From Prevotella sp. (lineage in GTDB: Bacteria > Bacteroidota > Bacteroidia > Bacteroidales > Bacteroidaceae): a stretch of DNA of 64,000 bases. Of the stretch, positions 8,400-17,071 are shown piece by piece. The stretch is taken from contig JAFUVB010000041.1 of the NCBI GenBank assembly GCA_017471245.1, forward strand, positions 1-64,000, given 5' to 3'. Below the pieces are notes generated by a model. It was not told where the DNA came from and did no database searches. It saw nothing but the letters and a program-made list of their open reading frames with translations. The position numbers and the translations under genes were made by a program. Each line of letters starts with the position of its first letter. Position 1 is the first letter of the stretch.

Positions 8400-9145
8400 C
8401 GGGGCGATTGCCCGAAAAGGAATTCCTCTGCACGATGGAGCGTATCTAATTTACCCACATCAATCATCTGCAAATGATCGGCAACATAGCCGGAAACGAT
8501 ATGCGTGGCACATACACTGAGGTAAAAATCGATGATAGAAAAGCGCTCCGGCCATTGCTCCATCTGCGAAAACAACGAAGTGTTGAAGACATGCACACCG
8601 GAGAAAGCCAGCATCTGCAACGTTGAGTCATCGCGCACCCACTCGTATGGCGACTTCACTTCGCCCGTCTCAATGTTTTTCCAACCGACCAACCGATTGG
8701 CTTCGTTAAACAGAAGATAGCGCTTTGTGTTTCTCTCGCTCACCAAAAGCACGGCATCGGAGCCCGTTTTTATGGAATGGTCATAAAACGATGCAAGGTC
8801 GATATCACTGAGAATATCCACATTATGAATCAAAACAGGCCACTGCGGGTCAAACAGATGGCGCGCTTTCTTTATGCCACCTCCTGTTTCCAACAGTTCA
8901 GCCGTTTCATCAGATATCCTGATGTCGAGCCCAAAATAATGATTCTCTTCGAGATAGTCTATAATCTGATAGGCAAAATGGTGCACATTGATGACTATTC
9001 GTTGAAAACCGGCATTCTTCAGTCGGAAGATAACGTGCTTCAGCAAAGGCTCTCCCCCCACCCTCACCAGTGCTTTCGGCATCGTATCGGTGAGCGGTTT
9101 CAGTCGGGTACCCAAGCCTGCGGCGAAAATCATGGCTTGCTTCAT
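8396..9145 (-). CDS. murU: MurU-like sugar-1-phosphate nucleotidyltransferase
   Basis: A 249-residue cytoplasmic nucleotidyltransferase. It carries the pyrophosphorylase signature GLGTRLKPLTDTMPKALVRV (residues 10-29), the metal- and sugar-binding elements ETGGGIKKA and HNVDILSDID, and no C-terminal left-handed-helix acyltransferase domain, so it is the short MurU/RmlA-like form. MurU makes UDP-MurNAc from MurNAc-1-phosphate during cell-wall sugar recycling. Mannose-1-phosphate guanylyltransferases look alike, so specificity rests on context. The gene upstream on the same strand (9921-11495) encodes an AmgK-like sugar kinase, the usual partner of MurU. A -7 box lies 5 bp before the start codon, and a repeat island of about 775 bp separates the two genes. 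Confidence 0.75.
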   Translation of the reverse strand: MKQAMIFAAGLGTRLKPLTDTMPKALVRVGGEPLLKHVIFRLKNAGFQRIVINVHHFAYQIIDYLEENHYFGLDIRISDETAELLETGGGIKKARHLFDPQWPVLIHNVDILSDIDLASFYDHSIKTGSDAVLLVSERNTKRYLLFNEANRLVGWKNIETGEVKSPYEWVRDDSTLQMLAFSGVHVFNTSLFSQMEQWPERFSIIDFYLSVCATHIVSGYVADHLQMIDVGKLDTLHRAEEFLFGQSPR

Positions 9146-9150
9146 GTGTG

Positions 9151-9158
9151 CAAAATTA
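9151..9158 (-). promoter_or_regulatory. -7 box TAATTTTG in front of the MurU-like gene
   Basis: The minus strand reads TAATTTTG, a full match to the Bacteroidota TAnnTTTG box, only 5 bases before the ATG. Transcription would begin at or within a base or two of the start codon, giving a nearly leaderless mRNA. No TTG -33 element is seen at the right distance. The 22-bp repeat array begins about 43 bp upstream. Confidence 0.5.
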
Positions 9159-9198
9159 CATAAAAAGCGCGAATTATGCGCCAGCAGACGAAAGAAAT

Positions 9199-9320
9199 TT
9201 AGGTTTCAGCATGCAAAAACATAGGTTTCAGCATGCAAAAGCATAGGTTTCAGCACGTAAAAACATAGGTTTCAACATGCAAAAGCACAGATTTCTGCAG
9301 TCAGGAACCTATGTTTCACC
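9199..9320. repeat. 22-bp tandem array, island 1 (CATAGGTTT units)
   Basis: Units of the form ACATAGGTTTCAGCATGCAAA recur with AGGTTT (or AGATTT) at 9201, 9223, 9245, 9267 and 9289, a period of exactly 22 bp. An inverted variant (CCTATGTTT) follows at 9308. The core is a partial interrupted palindrome around ATA. The array lies directly upstream of the MurU promoter. Positions 9321-9495 hold nothing that I can assign. Confidence 0.85.
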
Positions 9321-9495
9321 GCATCAGGCATTGGTATGGGTACAAAGGAGCATTAGTTTGCATCATGATGCATGGTAATTGTCACCAAAAGCGCTTCATG
9401 CCATATACAACAGCAACCTCCTATACTATAGAAAAAAAGAATTTTTGCGATGATGAGCATAAAGTGCTGACTATTAGCCACTTCCTTGATTTTAT

Positions 9496-9834
9496 GCGGC
9501 ACCTGCTGCGTTACTTGCTGCGTTACCCGCTGCGTAAGGAAATGAAGATTTTTGGAAAGTGAAGAGTGAAGAGTGACGAGTGAAGAATTAAGAGTTGGAA
9601 GTTAAGAATTAAGAATTAAGAGTTAAGAAAAAAATGAGTTTAGGAGTGTAGGAGTGTAGACTAATGTCTTGCTACAGACCACTTGCAGACGAATGTATTC
9701 TCTAATCTTCTAATCCTCTCACTTCTCACTTCTCTCGTCTCAATTCATTTTTTCTTAACTCTTAATTCTTAACTCTTAACTTCCTTCAGGTGCCGCAGCG
9801 GGTAACGCAGCAAGTAACGCAGCGGGTAACGCAT
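9496..9834. repeat. Inverted pair of 12-bp GCTGCG-TTACYY arrays around a nested inverted low-complexity core
   Basis: Left arm 9496-9537 and right arm 9787-9834 consist of 12-bp units: GCTGCG followed by TTACCC, TTACTT or GCACCT. The right arm is in inverted orientation. Inside, a second inverted repeat pairs GGAAGTTAAGAATTAAG (from 9597) with CTTAATTCTTAACTCTTAACTTCC (ending 9783, shown here in two parts by composition only). The whole could fold as one imperfect hairpin of about 340 bases with the single-stranded centre near 9640-9740. No gene is supported in 9146-9920. Confidence 0.75.
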
Positions 9835-9920
9835 GATTTTTGCTAAATGATTGACAATAAGGAAGATATGCTCAAGTACCGTTCTTTTCTGTTTTTCCAC
9901 TCAGTAGAGTGATGCCACGC

Positions 9921-11495
9921 TCACTTTTCTGTTCGTGGGAGCACCTGAGAGATGTTCTGCTCACGATGACATACCCGCACTTCAATGCCATATCTGCTGT
10001 TCAGATATTCCGCAAGGTGCTGAGCACAATAAACACTGCGGTGCTGACCGCCCGTGCAACCAAATGAAAACATCAGGTTCGTGAATCCGCGTTGGATATA
10101 TCGTGCCACGTGAGCATCTGCCAACTTGTATACATTATCGAGAAAAGTGAGAATCTCGCCGTCGTCTTCCAGAAAACGGATAACAGGCTCATCCAATCCA
10201 GTGAGTTTTTTATACGGTTCATAACGGCCGGGGTTATGCGTACTCCGGCAATCAAACACATAGCCACCGCCATTTCCGCTCTCGTCATCGGGAATTCCCT
10301 TTCGATAAGAAAAACTGAACACACGCACCACAAGCGGTCCCTTGTTGTCGTATTTTGAGAAAGTGGCTGGTCCGTCAAGCGGATGAGCCTGATATGGATT
10401 GTTGTCGGTGATCTTATATCCATCTGCCCTACTCACTGCGGGGTGCTCTTTCTCTGCAAACTGCGGCAGCTCGGTCAACCTGCGCAGCATCTCCATCATG
10501 TATGGATACTGATTCAGCAGATTTGTAGTGAGTGGTGACATTTCTGAATCCGACACACCGGTCAACTCGCGCAGGTTTTGGATGGCTGGCGGAATACTGT
10601 CGATGAAGTGTTTCTTCCTCTCAAAATAGCCGCGGAATCCGTAAGCGCCCAATACTTGCAAAGTGCGAAACAGCACAAACAACGACAATCGGTCTACAAA
10701 ATGACGCTTGGAAGGCACTTCCGTATAGTTGCTCAGCGACTGATAGTATTCATATATCAACTGTCTGCGCAGCTTGTCGGGATATTTTGCAGATGCCTGC
10801 CACAGAAAAGATGCCAGATCATAGTAGAACGGTCCTTTGCGCCCTCCCTGGAAGTCAATAAAATACGGATTCCCGTTTTCATCTAACATTATATTGCGCG
10901 CCTGAAAATCACGGTAAAGGAAACTGTCAATGTGCTCAGCGGTCAAATCCTTCGCAAACAAGCGGAAGTTGGCTTCCAACTTCAACTCATGGAAATCCAA
11001 GTCGGTAGGTTTCAAGAAACAATACTTGAAATAATTCAGATCGAAGAGCACGCCATCCACATCAAACTCAGGCTGCGGATAGCAGTTAGACCAATCAAGC
11101 CCTCGGGCACCTCTGATCTGGATATTCGGCAATTCCCGGATCGTGCGGAGCAACAATTCCTTTTCTTTTTGGTTATACCTTCCACCTGCATCACGCCCTC
11201 CACGAATGGCATCGAATAGAGAAACGCTGCCCAGGTCTTCTTGTATATAGCGCAGTTCGTCATCATCCACTGCCAGCACCTTAGGAACGGGAAGTTGCCG
11301 CTTGGCAAAATGATTTGCAAGATACACAAATGCATGGTCTTCATCGCGACTTGTGCCTACCACGCCAACTACAGTTTTTCCCTTCGCACCCTTCATGCGG
11401 TAATAGGAACGGTTGCTACCCGCGCCCTGCAATTTCTCAACTTCTTGAGGTTCTTGCCCGCACCACCTTTTATATAATGCAATTAATCTCTGCAT
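9921..11495 (-). CDS. AmgK-like amino-sugar kinase fused to a RapZ C-terminal domain
   Basis: A 524-residue two-domain cytoplasmic protein. Residues about 1-330 are an aminoglycoside-phosphotransferase fold like AmgK, the anomeric kinase that turns MurNAc or GlcNAc into the 1-phosphate. The catalytic motif YRDFQARN is near 197 and the metal-binding IDFQGGRKGP near 213. Residues about 380-520 are a RapZ C-terminal domain: VRVFSFSYRKGIP, VFDCRSTHNPG, LTGLDEPVIRFLE and FGCTGGQHRSVYCAQHLAEY match it clearly. In E. coli RapZ this domain binds glucosamine-6-phosphate and controls GlmS through small RNAs; the RapZ N-terminal P-loop domain is absent here. The fusion suggests a kinase that senses amino-sugar phosphate (inference). 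It is 11 bp downstream of the small membrane gene and upstream of the MurU-like gene. Confidence 0.85.
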   Translation of the reverse strand: MQRLIALYKRWCGQEPQEVEKLQGAGSNRSYYRMKGAKGKTVVGVVGTSRDEDHAFVYLANHFAKRQLPVPKVLAVDDDELRYIQEDLGSVSLFDAIRGGRDAGGRYNQKEKELLLRTIRELPNIQIRGARGLDWSNCYPQPEFDVDGVLFDLNYFKYCFLKPTDLDFHELKLEANFRLFAKDLTAEHIDSFLYRDFQARNIMLDENGNPYFIDFQGGRKGPFYYDLASFLWQASAKYPDKLRRQLIYEYYQSLSNYTEVPSKRHFVDRLSLFVLFRTLQVLGAYGFRGYFERKKHFIDSIPPAIQNLRELTGVSDSEMSPLTTNLLNQYPYMMEMLRRLTELPQFAEKEHPAVSRADGYKITDNNPYQAHPLDGPATFSKYDNKGPLVVRVFSFSYRKGIPDDESGNGGGYVFDCRSTHNPGRYEPYKKLTGLDEPVIRFLEDDGEILTFLDNVYKLADAHVARYIQRGFTNLMFSFGCTGGQHRSVYCAQHLAEYLNSRYGIEVRVCHREQNISQVLPRTEK

Positions 11496-11506
11496 AGTAG
11501 TCTTGA

Positions 11507-11692
11507 TTATTCGTCTTCTTTCTGAGCTCTTCTGTCAACAATCCATGATGCCAGCAGATTCACACCGAGAATCAACAGAAGCATTATGCCAAGCGACATA
11601 AAGAAAGAACCGGTGAGATAATACAATCCTGCACCAATCACCATGAAAGCAACTATCTGTGATTTCCTTATTTTAAAGTCGTCAGCATCCAT
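11507..11692 (-). CDS. Small membrane protein
   Basis: A 61-residue protein with two predicted membrane helices (about 12-28 and 31-50) and a charged C-terminal tail (VDRRAQKEDE). I do not recognise a functional family. It is the first gene of the unit that continues into the AmgK-RapZ fusion 11 bp later. A TACCTTTG box lies 17 bp before its start, which supports it as a real gene despite its size. Confidence 0.65.
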   Translation of the reverse strand: MDADDFKIRKSQIVAFMVIGAGLYYLTGSFFMSLGIMLLLILGVNLLASWIVDRRAQKEDE

Positions 11693-11709
11693 ATTCTTCT
11701 ATTTTCCGA

Positions 11710-11738
11710 CAAAGGTACGAAAAATATTTCACCCCCAA
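11710..11738 (-). promoter_or_regulatory. Promoter of the small membrane protein and kinase unit
   Basis: On the minus strand TTG (11738-11736), 18 bases, then TACCTTTG (11717-11710). Both elements fit the Bacteroidota housekeeping consensus. Transcription should begin near 11705, leaving a leader of about 12 bases. Confidence 0.55.
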
Positions 11739-11811
11739 AAAGAATGAAGCAACATTTTGTTTCTACTGATCAAGATTGCTTGTCCATATATTGCTTATCC
11801 ATACATACAAA

Positions 11812-11842
11812 AAAATCGGATGTCGTCACGACGCCCGATTTT
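11812..11842 (-). terminator. Intrinsic terminator of the candidate small RNA
   Basis: Outer stem AATCGG/CCGATT and inner stem GTCGT/ACGAC around a 1-3 base loop, followed on the minus strand by TTTTTTT. On the plus strand only four T residues follow, so it should work mainly for leftward transcription. Confidence 0.75.
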
Positions 11843-11929
11843 CAAAAACAAACTACTTAAAAACTAATCTACTAAAACAAATCAAAAAAATATCTTTTGC
11901 CGGGAAAACCCGATACAATTCTTATTCGC
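11812..11929 (-). ncRNA. Candidate small RNA of about 118 nt between groEL and the kinase unit
   Basis: A minus-strand promoter with both elements (TTG at 11962-11960, 19 bases, TATCTTTG at 11940-11933) is followed by about 118 bases without a reading frame. These end in a strong intrinsic terminator: AAAATCGG, an inner GTCGT/ACGAC helix, CCGATTTT, then seven T residues. The body has a small hairpin (CGGGTTTTCCCGG) and AU-rich linkers with TAGTAGATTAG-like repeats. It could be an independent small RNA or a terminated leader of the gene at 11692, but that gene has its own promoter. Family unknown. Confidence 0.5.
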
Positions 11930-11932
11930 ATG

Positions 11933-11962
11933 CAAAGATAAGCACTTTCTGAATATCTTCAA
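11933..11962 (-). promoter_or_regulatory. Promoter of the candidate small RNA
   Basis: TTG at 11962-11960 and TATCTTTG at 11940-11933 on the minus strand, separated by 19 bases. This is one of the two best matches to the Bacteroidota promoter consensus in the window that precede no protein start. Confidence 0.6.
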
Positions 11963-12003
11963 AACTTTTTTGCATTTTTTTTGCATGTAGAAACAAAATA
12001 TAA

Positions 12004-12042
12004 AGAAAAAGAGACTTGCAGATAAGCAAGCCTCTTCTTTTT
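12004..12042 (-). terminator. Intrinsic terminator of groES-groEL
   Basis: GAGACTTGC (12011-12019) and GCAAGCCTC (12026-12034) pair around the loop AGATAA with one mismatch. On the minus strand the hairpin is followed by a T-rich run. It lies about 30 bases after the groEL stop codon. Confidence 0.8.
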
Positions 12043-12071
12043 GATATGTAAACTTAGCAATTTCGCTCTTT

Positions 12072-13709
<1,638 letters not shown>

Positions 13710-13735
13710 TTACCTTATTATTATATATTAAGAAT

Positions 13736-13781
13736 CTTGTTATTTAAGAACTGCGAATTCCTTGTTATTTAAGAACTGCGA
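13736..13781. repeat. 21-bp direct repeat duplicating the 3' end of groES
   Basis: CTTGTTATTTAAGAACTGCGA occurs at 13736-13756 and again at 13761-13781. The second copy contains the last codons and stop of groES; the first lies in the groES-groEL gap. The offset is 25 bp. Confidence 0.85.
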
Positions 13782-14034
13782 GCACATCACTCTGGCGCAT
13801 CATCAGATACTTCTCGCCCTCGTATTCCAGTTCAGTACCGGCATACTTGCCATAAAGCACCTCATCGCCTTCTTTCAGAATCATTTCCTCGTCTTTTGTT
13901 CCATTACCGGTGGCTACCACCTTGCCACGCAATGGTTTTTCCTTGGCTGTATCAGGAATAATAATACCGCCGATTTTCTCTTCTGCCTGTGCAGGAAGAA
14001 TCAGAACTCTGTCTGCTAATGGTTGAATTTTCAT
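13765..14034 (-). CDS. groS: Co-chaperonin GroES (10 kDa)
   Basis: An 89-residue co-chaperonin that caps the GroEL ring. It shows [19 protein letters not shown] at the start, the mobile-loop region [13 protein letters not shown], and the end [12 protein letters not shown]. The start codon follows a sigma-54-like promoter by about 45 bases. The last codons and stop are duplicated 25 bp further downstream, which does not alter the protein. Confidence 0.97.
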   Translation of the reverse strand: MKIQPLADRVLILPAQAEEKIGGIIIPDTAKEKPLRGKVVATGNGTKDEEMILKEGDEVLYGKYAGTELEYEGEKYLMMRQSDVLAVLK

Positions 14035-14077
14035 AATTATGTTTATTAAGTTGTTATTAAATTTCTACCCACCACAT

Positions 14078-14095
14078 AGCAAAGAGCGTGCCAAA
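14078..14095 (-). promoter_or_regulatory. Sigma-54-type promoter in front of groES
   Basis: The minus strand reads TTTGGCACG-CTCT-TTGCT. GG (14092-14091) and GC (14080-14079) are separated by exactly 10 bases, as required for -24/-12 recognition by RpoN, and the sequence matches TGGCACG-N4-TTGCW. No TAnnTTTG box is seen in the 55 bases before groES, and no CIRCE-type repeat. Transcription would start near 14067. Confidence 0.55.
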
Positions 14096-14213
14096 CTGAC
14101 ACAACGCACATTTTGTCACCAACCAACTGAAAAAATGGCAGTAACATACAACTATGCACATATATATAAACTGAGAAGAAAAACACCTACACATTATACT
14201 ATTGATGTAAATA

Positions 14214-14245
14214 TTTGGTGATTTACAAGATAATGATTACCTTTG
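14214..14245 (+). promoter_or_regulatory. Promoter of the GH29 gene at 14320
   Basis: TTTG at 14214-14217 and TACCTTTG at 14238-14245, 20 bases apart, match both elements of the Bacteroidota consensus. Transcription should start near 14250, so the mRNA includes all three copies of the duplicated start region. Confidence 0.65.
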
Positions 14246-14254
14246 TCGCAAGAT

Positions 14255-14338
14255 ACTTGCATCATGAAAAGAATCATATATTACTTGCATCATGAAAAGA
14301 ATCATATATTACTTGCATCATGAAAAGAATCGTATATC
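14255..14338 (+). repeat. Three tandem 28-bp copies of a translation-start region
   Basis: Copies at 14255-14282, 14283-14310 and 14311-14338 each contain GCATCATGAAAAGAATC. Because 28 is not a multiple of three, their ATG codons (14264, 14292, 14320) lie in three different frames; only the third opens the fucosidase gene. Confidence 0.9.
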
Positions 14339-15762
14339 ATTTGATCATTGCTGTACCTTGCATTATATTGTCGATGAAGGTGCAAGCCCAAACATTGCCA
14401 ACCGCTTGCGGACCCGTTCCCAACGAAAATCAATTGCGATGGCAAGCAATGGAAATGTATGCTTTCATCCACTATTCGCTCAACACATATACAGATCAAG
14501 AATGGGGTTTCGGAAATGAAGATCCCAAACTATTCAACCCATCCCATCTTGATTGCCGCCAATGGGCAAAGGTTTGCAAACAGGCTGGCATGAAAGGCAT
14601 TATCTTTACAGCCAAGCATCATTGCGGTTTCTGTATGTGGCCATCAAAATACACAGATTATTCCGTGAAAAGCTCTCCATGGAAAGAAGGAAAAGGAGAT
14701 GTGGTTCGAGAACTCGCTGAAGCCTGCCGTGATGAAGGATTGGAGTTTGCTGTCTACCTCTCACCTTGGGATCGCAACCATCCCGCCTACGGACGTAAGG
14801 AATATGTTACATATTTTCGCAATCAGCTTCGTGAGCTGTTGACTAACTACGGTGACATTTTTGAGGTATGGTTTGATGGTGCCAATGGCGGTGATGGGTG
14901 GTATGGCGGTGCGAATGAGACTCGCAAGATAGACCGAACAACCTATTATGAATGGCCAGAAACCTACAAAATGATCCGCAAACTGCAGCCGAAGTGCCTG
15001 ATATGGAATGATGGAGGCGACCGAGGTGACCTTAGATGGGTAGGCACTGAGGCAGGCTATGTAGGTGAAACGAACTGGAGTCTACTGAATCATGATGGAG
15101 AAGTTGACAGAGGAATGCTACACTACGGGGTGGAGAATGGAGATTCATGGGTTCCTGGCGAAACAAACACCAGCATACGCCCAGGGTGGTTCTACCACGA
15201 CACCGAGAATGATCAAGTGAAGAGTCTCTCAAAACTAATGGACACATATTATAAATCAGTAGGCAGGAATTCTTGTCTATTGCTTAACTTCCCCGTCGCG
15301 CCCAACGGACGCATACATCCAACGGACAGTCTGCGGGGCATCGCCTTCCACAAGATGGTTCAGGAAGTGTTTAAAGACAATCTCGCCCGTCATGCAACCG
15401 TCACTAAAACCGCTGATGGCGGTATGATACTAAGCTTTAAGCATCCCACATCTTTCAACCGTTTTTTAGCAGAAGAAGACATTGCACTCGGACAGCGCGT
15501 TAAGAGATTCTCCCTCGAAGCAATGGTGAATGGCAAATGGCAGTCATTGAAAGATTCTCTCGTACAGTTTGGGGATGGACTAACAACCATCGGACATCGT
15601 CGGATCATCTGCTTCCCCACTATAACAGCAACACAGCTACGCTTTACCATACTCGACAGTAAGGCAGAACCCATTATCTCTAACGTAGGACTCTACCTTG
15701 CACCAGAACTAACACCCGACAATGTCAATGTGCATCCCGATGCCACTATGGCAAACCACTAA
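14320..15762 (+). CDS. GH29 alpha-L-fucosidase, secreted
   Basis: A 480-residue glycoside hydrolase of family 29, a retaining exo-alpha-L-fucosidase. Residues 1-23 form a signal peptide ending VQA. The GH29 barrel motifs are clear: GIIFTAKHHCGFCMWPSKYT (near 90-110) and EVWFDGANGGDGW (near 181-193), whose first Asp is the expected nucleophile. A C-terminal beta domain follows. Length is normal. It has its own good promoter and no SusC/SusD neighbours, so it acts apart from the locus at 36-64 kb, which has a second, distantly similar GH29. The start codon is the third of three duplicated ATGs, so translation may be damped by out-of-frame initiation at the first two. The next gene begins 17 bp downstream. 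Confidence 0.9.
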   Translation: MKRIVYHLIIAVPCIILSMKVQAQTLPTACGPVPNENQLRWQAMEMYAFIHYSLNTYTDQEWGFGNEDPKLFNPSHLDCRQWAKVCKQAGMKGIIFTAKHHCGFCMWPSKYTDYSVKSSPWKEGKGDVVRELAEACRDEGLEFAVYLSPWDRNHPAYGRKEYVTYFRNQLRELLTNYGDIFEVWFDGANGGDGWYGGANETRKIDRTTYYEWPETYKMIRKLQPKCLIWNDGGDRGDLRWVGTEAGYVGETNWSLLNHDGEVDRGMLHYGVENGDSWVPGETNTSIRPGWFYHDTENDQVKSLSKLMDTYYKSVGRNSCLLLNFPVAPNGRIHPTDSLRGIAFHKMVQEVFKDNLARHATVTKTADGGMILSFKHPTSFNRFLAEEDIALGQRVKRFSLEAMVNGKWQSLKDSLVQFGDGLTTIGHRRIICFPTITATQLRFTILDSKAEPIISNVGLYLAPELTPDNVNVHPDATMANH

Positions 15763-15779
15763 AAAGAACGAAACAACTT

Positions 15780-16664
15780 ATGAGCAGAGAACGAGACATC
15801 TACAAGGTGACACTAATAGGTAGTGCCGGAAACATGGCGCTGCTGATCTTTAAGTTTATAGCTGCTATTATAGGACACAGTTCTGCCATGATGGCAGATG
15901 CCGTACACTCCCTGTCTGATTTCATTACAGACATTGTTGTTCTGTTCTTTGTCAGGATCAGTGCAAAACCGCAAGATATATCTCACGACTACGGCCATGG
16001 GAAATATGAAACCTTTGCCACTTTCATCATTGGTCTTGCCCTGTTAGCTGCTGCCATAGGAATCATCATCTCTGCCATCATGAAAATCATACAATGGGCT
16101 GGCGGAGAGCAATTGGAAGCCCCCGGAATGCTTGCTTTATGGGCAGCTCTTTTGTCTATCATCATCAAAGAACTCCTGTTCCGCTATACAGTAATTCGCG
16201 GAAAAGCTCTCGACTCTCAGGTGATGATTGCCAATGCCTGGCATCATCGCAGCGATGCCATGTCATCCATAGGCGCAGCAATCGGCATTGGAGGTGCCAT
16301 CCTGCTTGGCAATCGCTGGACAGTTCTTGACCCGATGGCATCTGTAGTGGTAGGACTGATGTTAGTGAAAGTTGCCTTTGACTTATTGAAGGGAAGCGTT
16401 GCCGAACTGACAGAAAGCTCATTACCTGAAGAAATAGAACAAGAAATCACCGATATCATCTGTTCACAAAGCAACGTAAAAGAGCCACACAACCTACGAA
16501 CCCGCCGTATCGGCAACCGCATTGCCATAGAGGCGCATATCCGAATGAATGGTGATTTGCCTTTGCGTGAGGCACATGACCAAGCAACCATTATAGAAAG
16601 AAAGCTGAAAAAGCGTTTTGGAGAGTCAACACACGTCAGCATTCACATGGAACCAATGAAATAA
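15780..16664 (+). CDS. Cation diffusion facilitator (metal efflux)
   Basis: A 294-residue inner-membrane transporter of the cation diffusion facilitator family, which exports zinc or related divalent metals in exchange for protons. Six membrane helices cover about residues 10-205. The metal site is visible as MADAVHSLSDFITD in helix 2 (with the HxxxD pattern) and SDAMSS with HHRSDAM in helix 5. The C-terminal cytoplasmic domain (about 210-294) has the usual ferredoxin-like strands and ends THVSIHMEP. It lies 17 bp after the fucosidase gene; a functional link is doubtful. Confidence 0.93.
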   Translation: MSRERDIYKVTLIGSAGNMALLIFKFIAAIIGHSSAMMADAVHSLSDFITDIVVLFFVRISAKPQDISHDYGHGKYETFATFIIGLALLAAAIGIIISAIMKIIQWAGGEQLEAPGMLALWAALLSIIIKELLFRYTVIRGKALDSQVMIANAWHHRSDAMSSIGAAIGIGGAILLGNRWTVLDPMASVVVGLMLVKVAFDLLKGSVAELTESSLPEEIEQEITDIICSQSNVKEPHNLRTRRIGNRIAIEAHIRMNGDLPLREAHDQATIIERKLKKRFGESTHVSIHMEPMK

Positions 16665-16692
16665 ACTTGTGAATGCTGAGTGTTTTCGGGTG

Positions 16693-16766
16693 AGCCTCTT
16701 GTCGGATTCGAACCAACGACCCCGAGATTACAAATCACGTGCTCTGGCCAACTGAGCTAAAGAGGC
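16693..16766 (-). tRNA. tRNA-Thr (anticodon TGT)
   Basis: The minus strand folds as a full cloverleaf: acceptor GCCTCTT/AAGAGGC, D-stem GCTC/GAGC, T-arm GTTGG-TTCGAAT-CCGAC and discriminator T. The anticodon loop TTTGTAA gives TGT, reading ACA. One T-T mismatch lies in the anticodon stem. CCA is not encoded. The gene begins 4 bases after the SRP RNA and is probably cut from the same transcript. Confidence 0.95.
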
Positions 16767-16770
16767 GGGT

Positions 16771-16866
16771 GGGCAAGCTACCCGTATCGCGCCGCTACAA
16801 CCAACTACCTTTGCTACGTTCCCGTCCTGGAGGATTCGAAGGGAGCTGGCCGTACGGGACTTACCC
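16771..16866 (-). ncRNA. ffs: Signal recognition particle RNA, small bacterial type
   Basis: About 96 bases on the minus strand from GGGTAAG (16866) to CTTGCCC (16771), which pair with each other as the closing stem. The apical part contains CCAGGACGGGAACGTAGCA, the conserved domain IV region that binds the Ffh protein and its GNAR-type loop. The RNA is part of the particle that targets nascent membrane proteins. A TACCTTTG box lies 12 bases upstream and a tRNA-Thr follows 4 bases downstream. Confidence 0.88.
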
Positions 16867-16878
16867 ATTTTGCGGCTG

Positions 16879-16886
16879 CAAAGGTA
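16879..16886 (-). promoter_or_regulatory. -7 box of the SRP RNA-tRNA-Thr unit
   Basis: TACCTTTG on the minus strand, 12 bases before the first paired base of the SRP RNA. No clear -33 TTG is seen. It probably drives both RNA genes. Positions 16887-17071 hold nothing else that I can assign. Confidence 0.6.
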
Positions 16887-17071
16887 ATCATTTTAATCAG
16901 AAATTGAGAAATTATGAATTAGAAATTATGATTTGGCGAGTGTTTTTATCAGTTTTTAACAAATAGATAATGGCGGATTCATGTTGGATTCATGTTGGTT
17001 CCATGTAGGTTCCATTTATTAAGTAATCATAATTCTTCCGTCTTCATTCGTCATTCTTCATTTTTTATTTG

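Noticed and set aside
9199-9320. CRISPR array
   Set aside because: Units are 22 bp in total with linkers of about 9 bp that are similar to each other, and no cas genes are in the window. The same holds for the arrays at 21.8, 22.6, 35.7 and 54.2 kb.
16739-16966. Short plus-strand frame over the RNA genes
   Set aside because: It is the complement of tRNA-Thr and SRP RNA and shows their base pattern, not a protein family.
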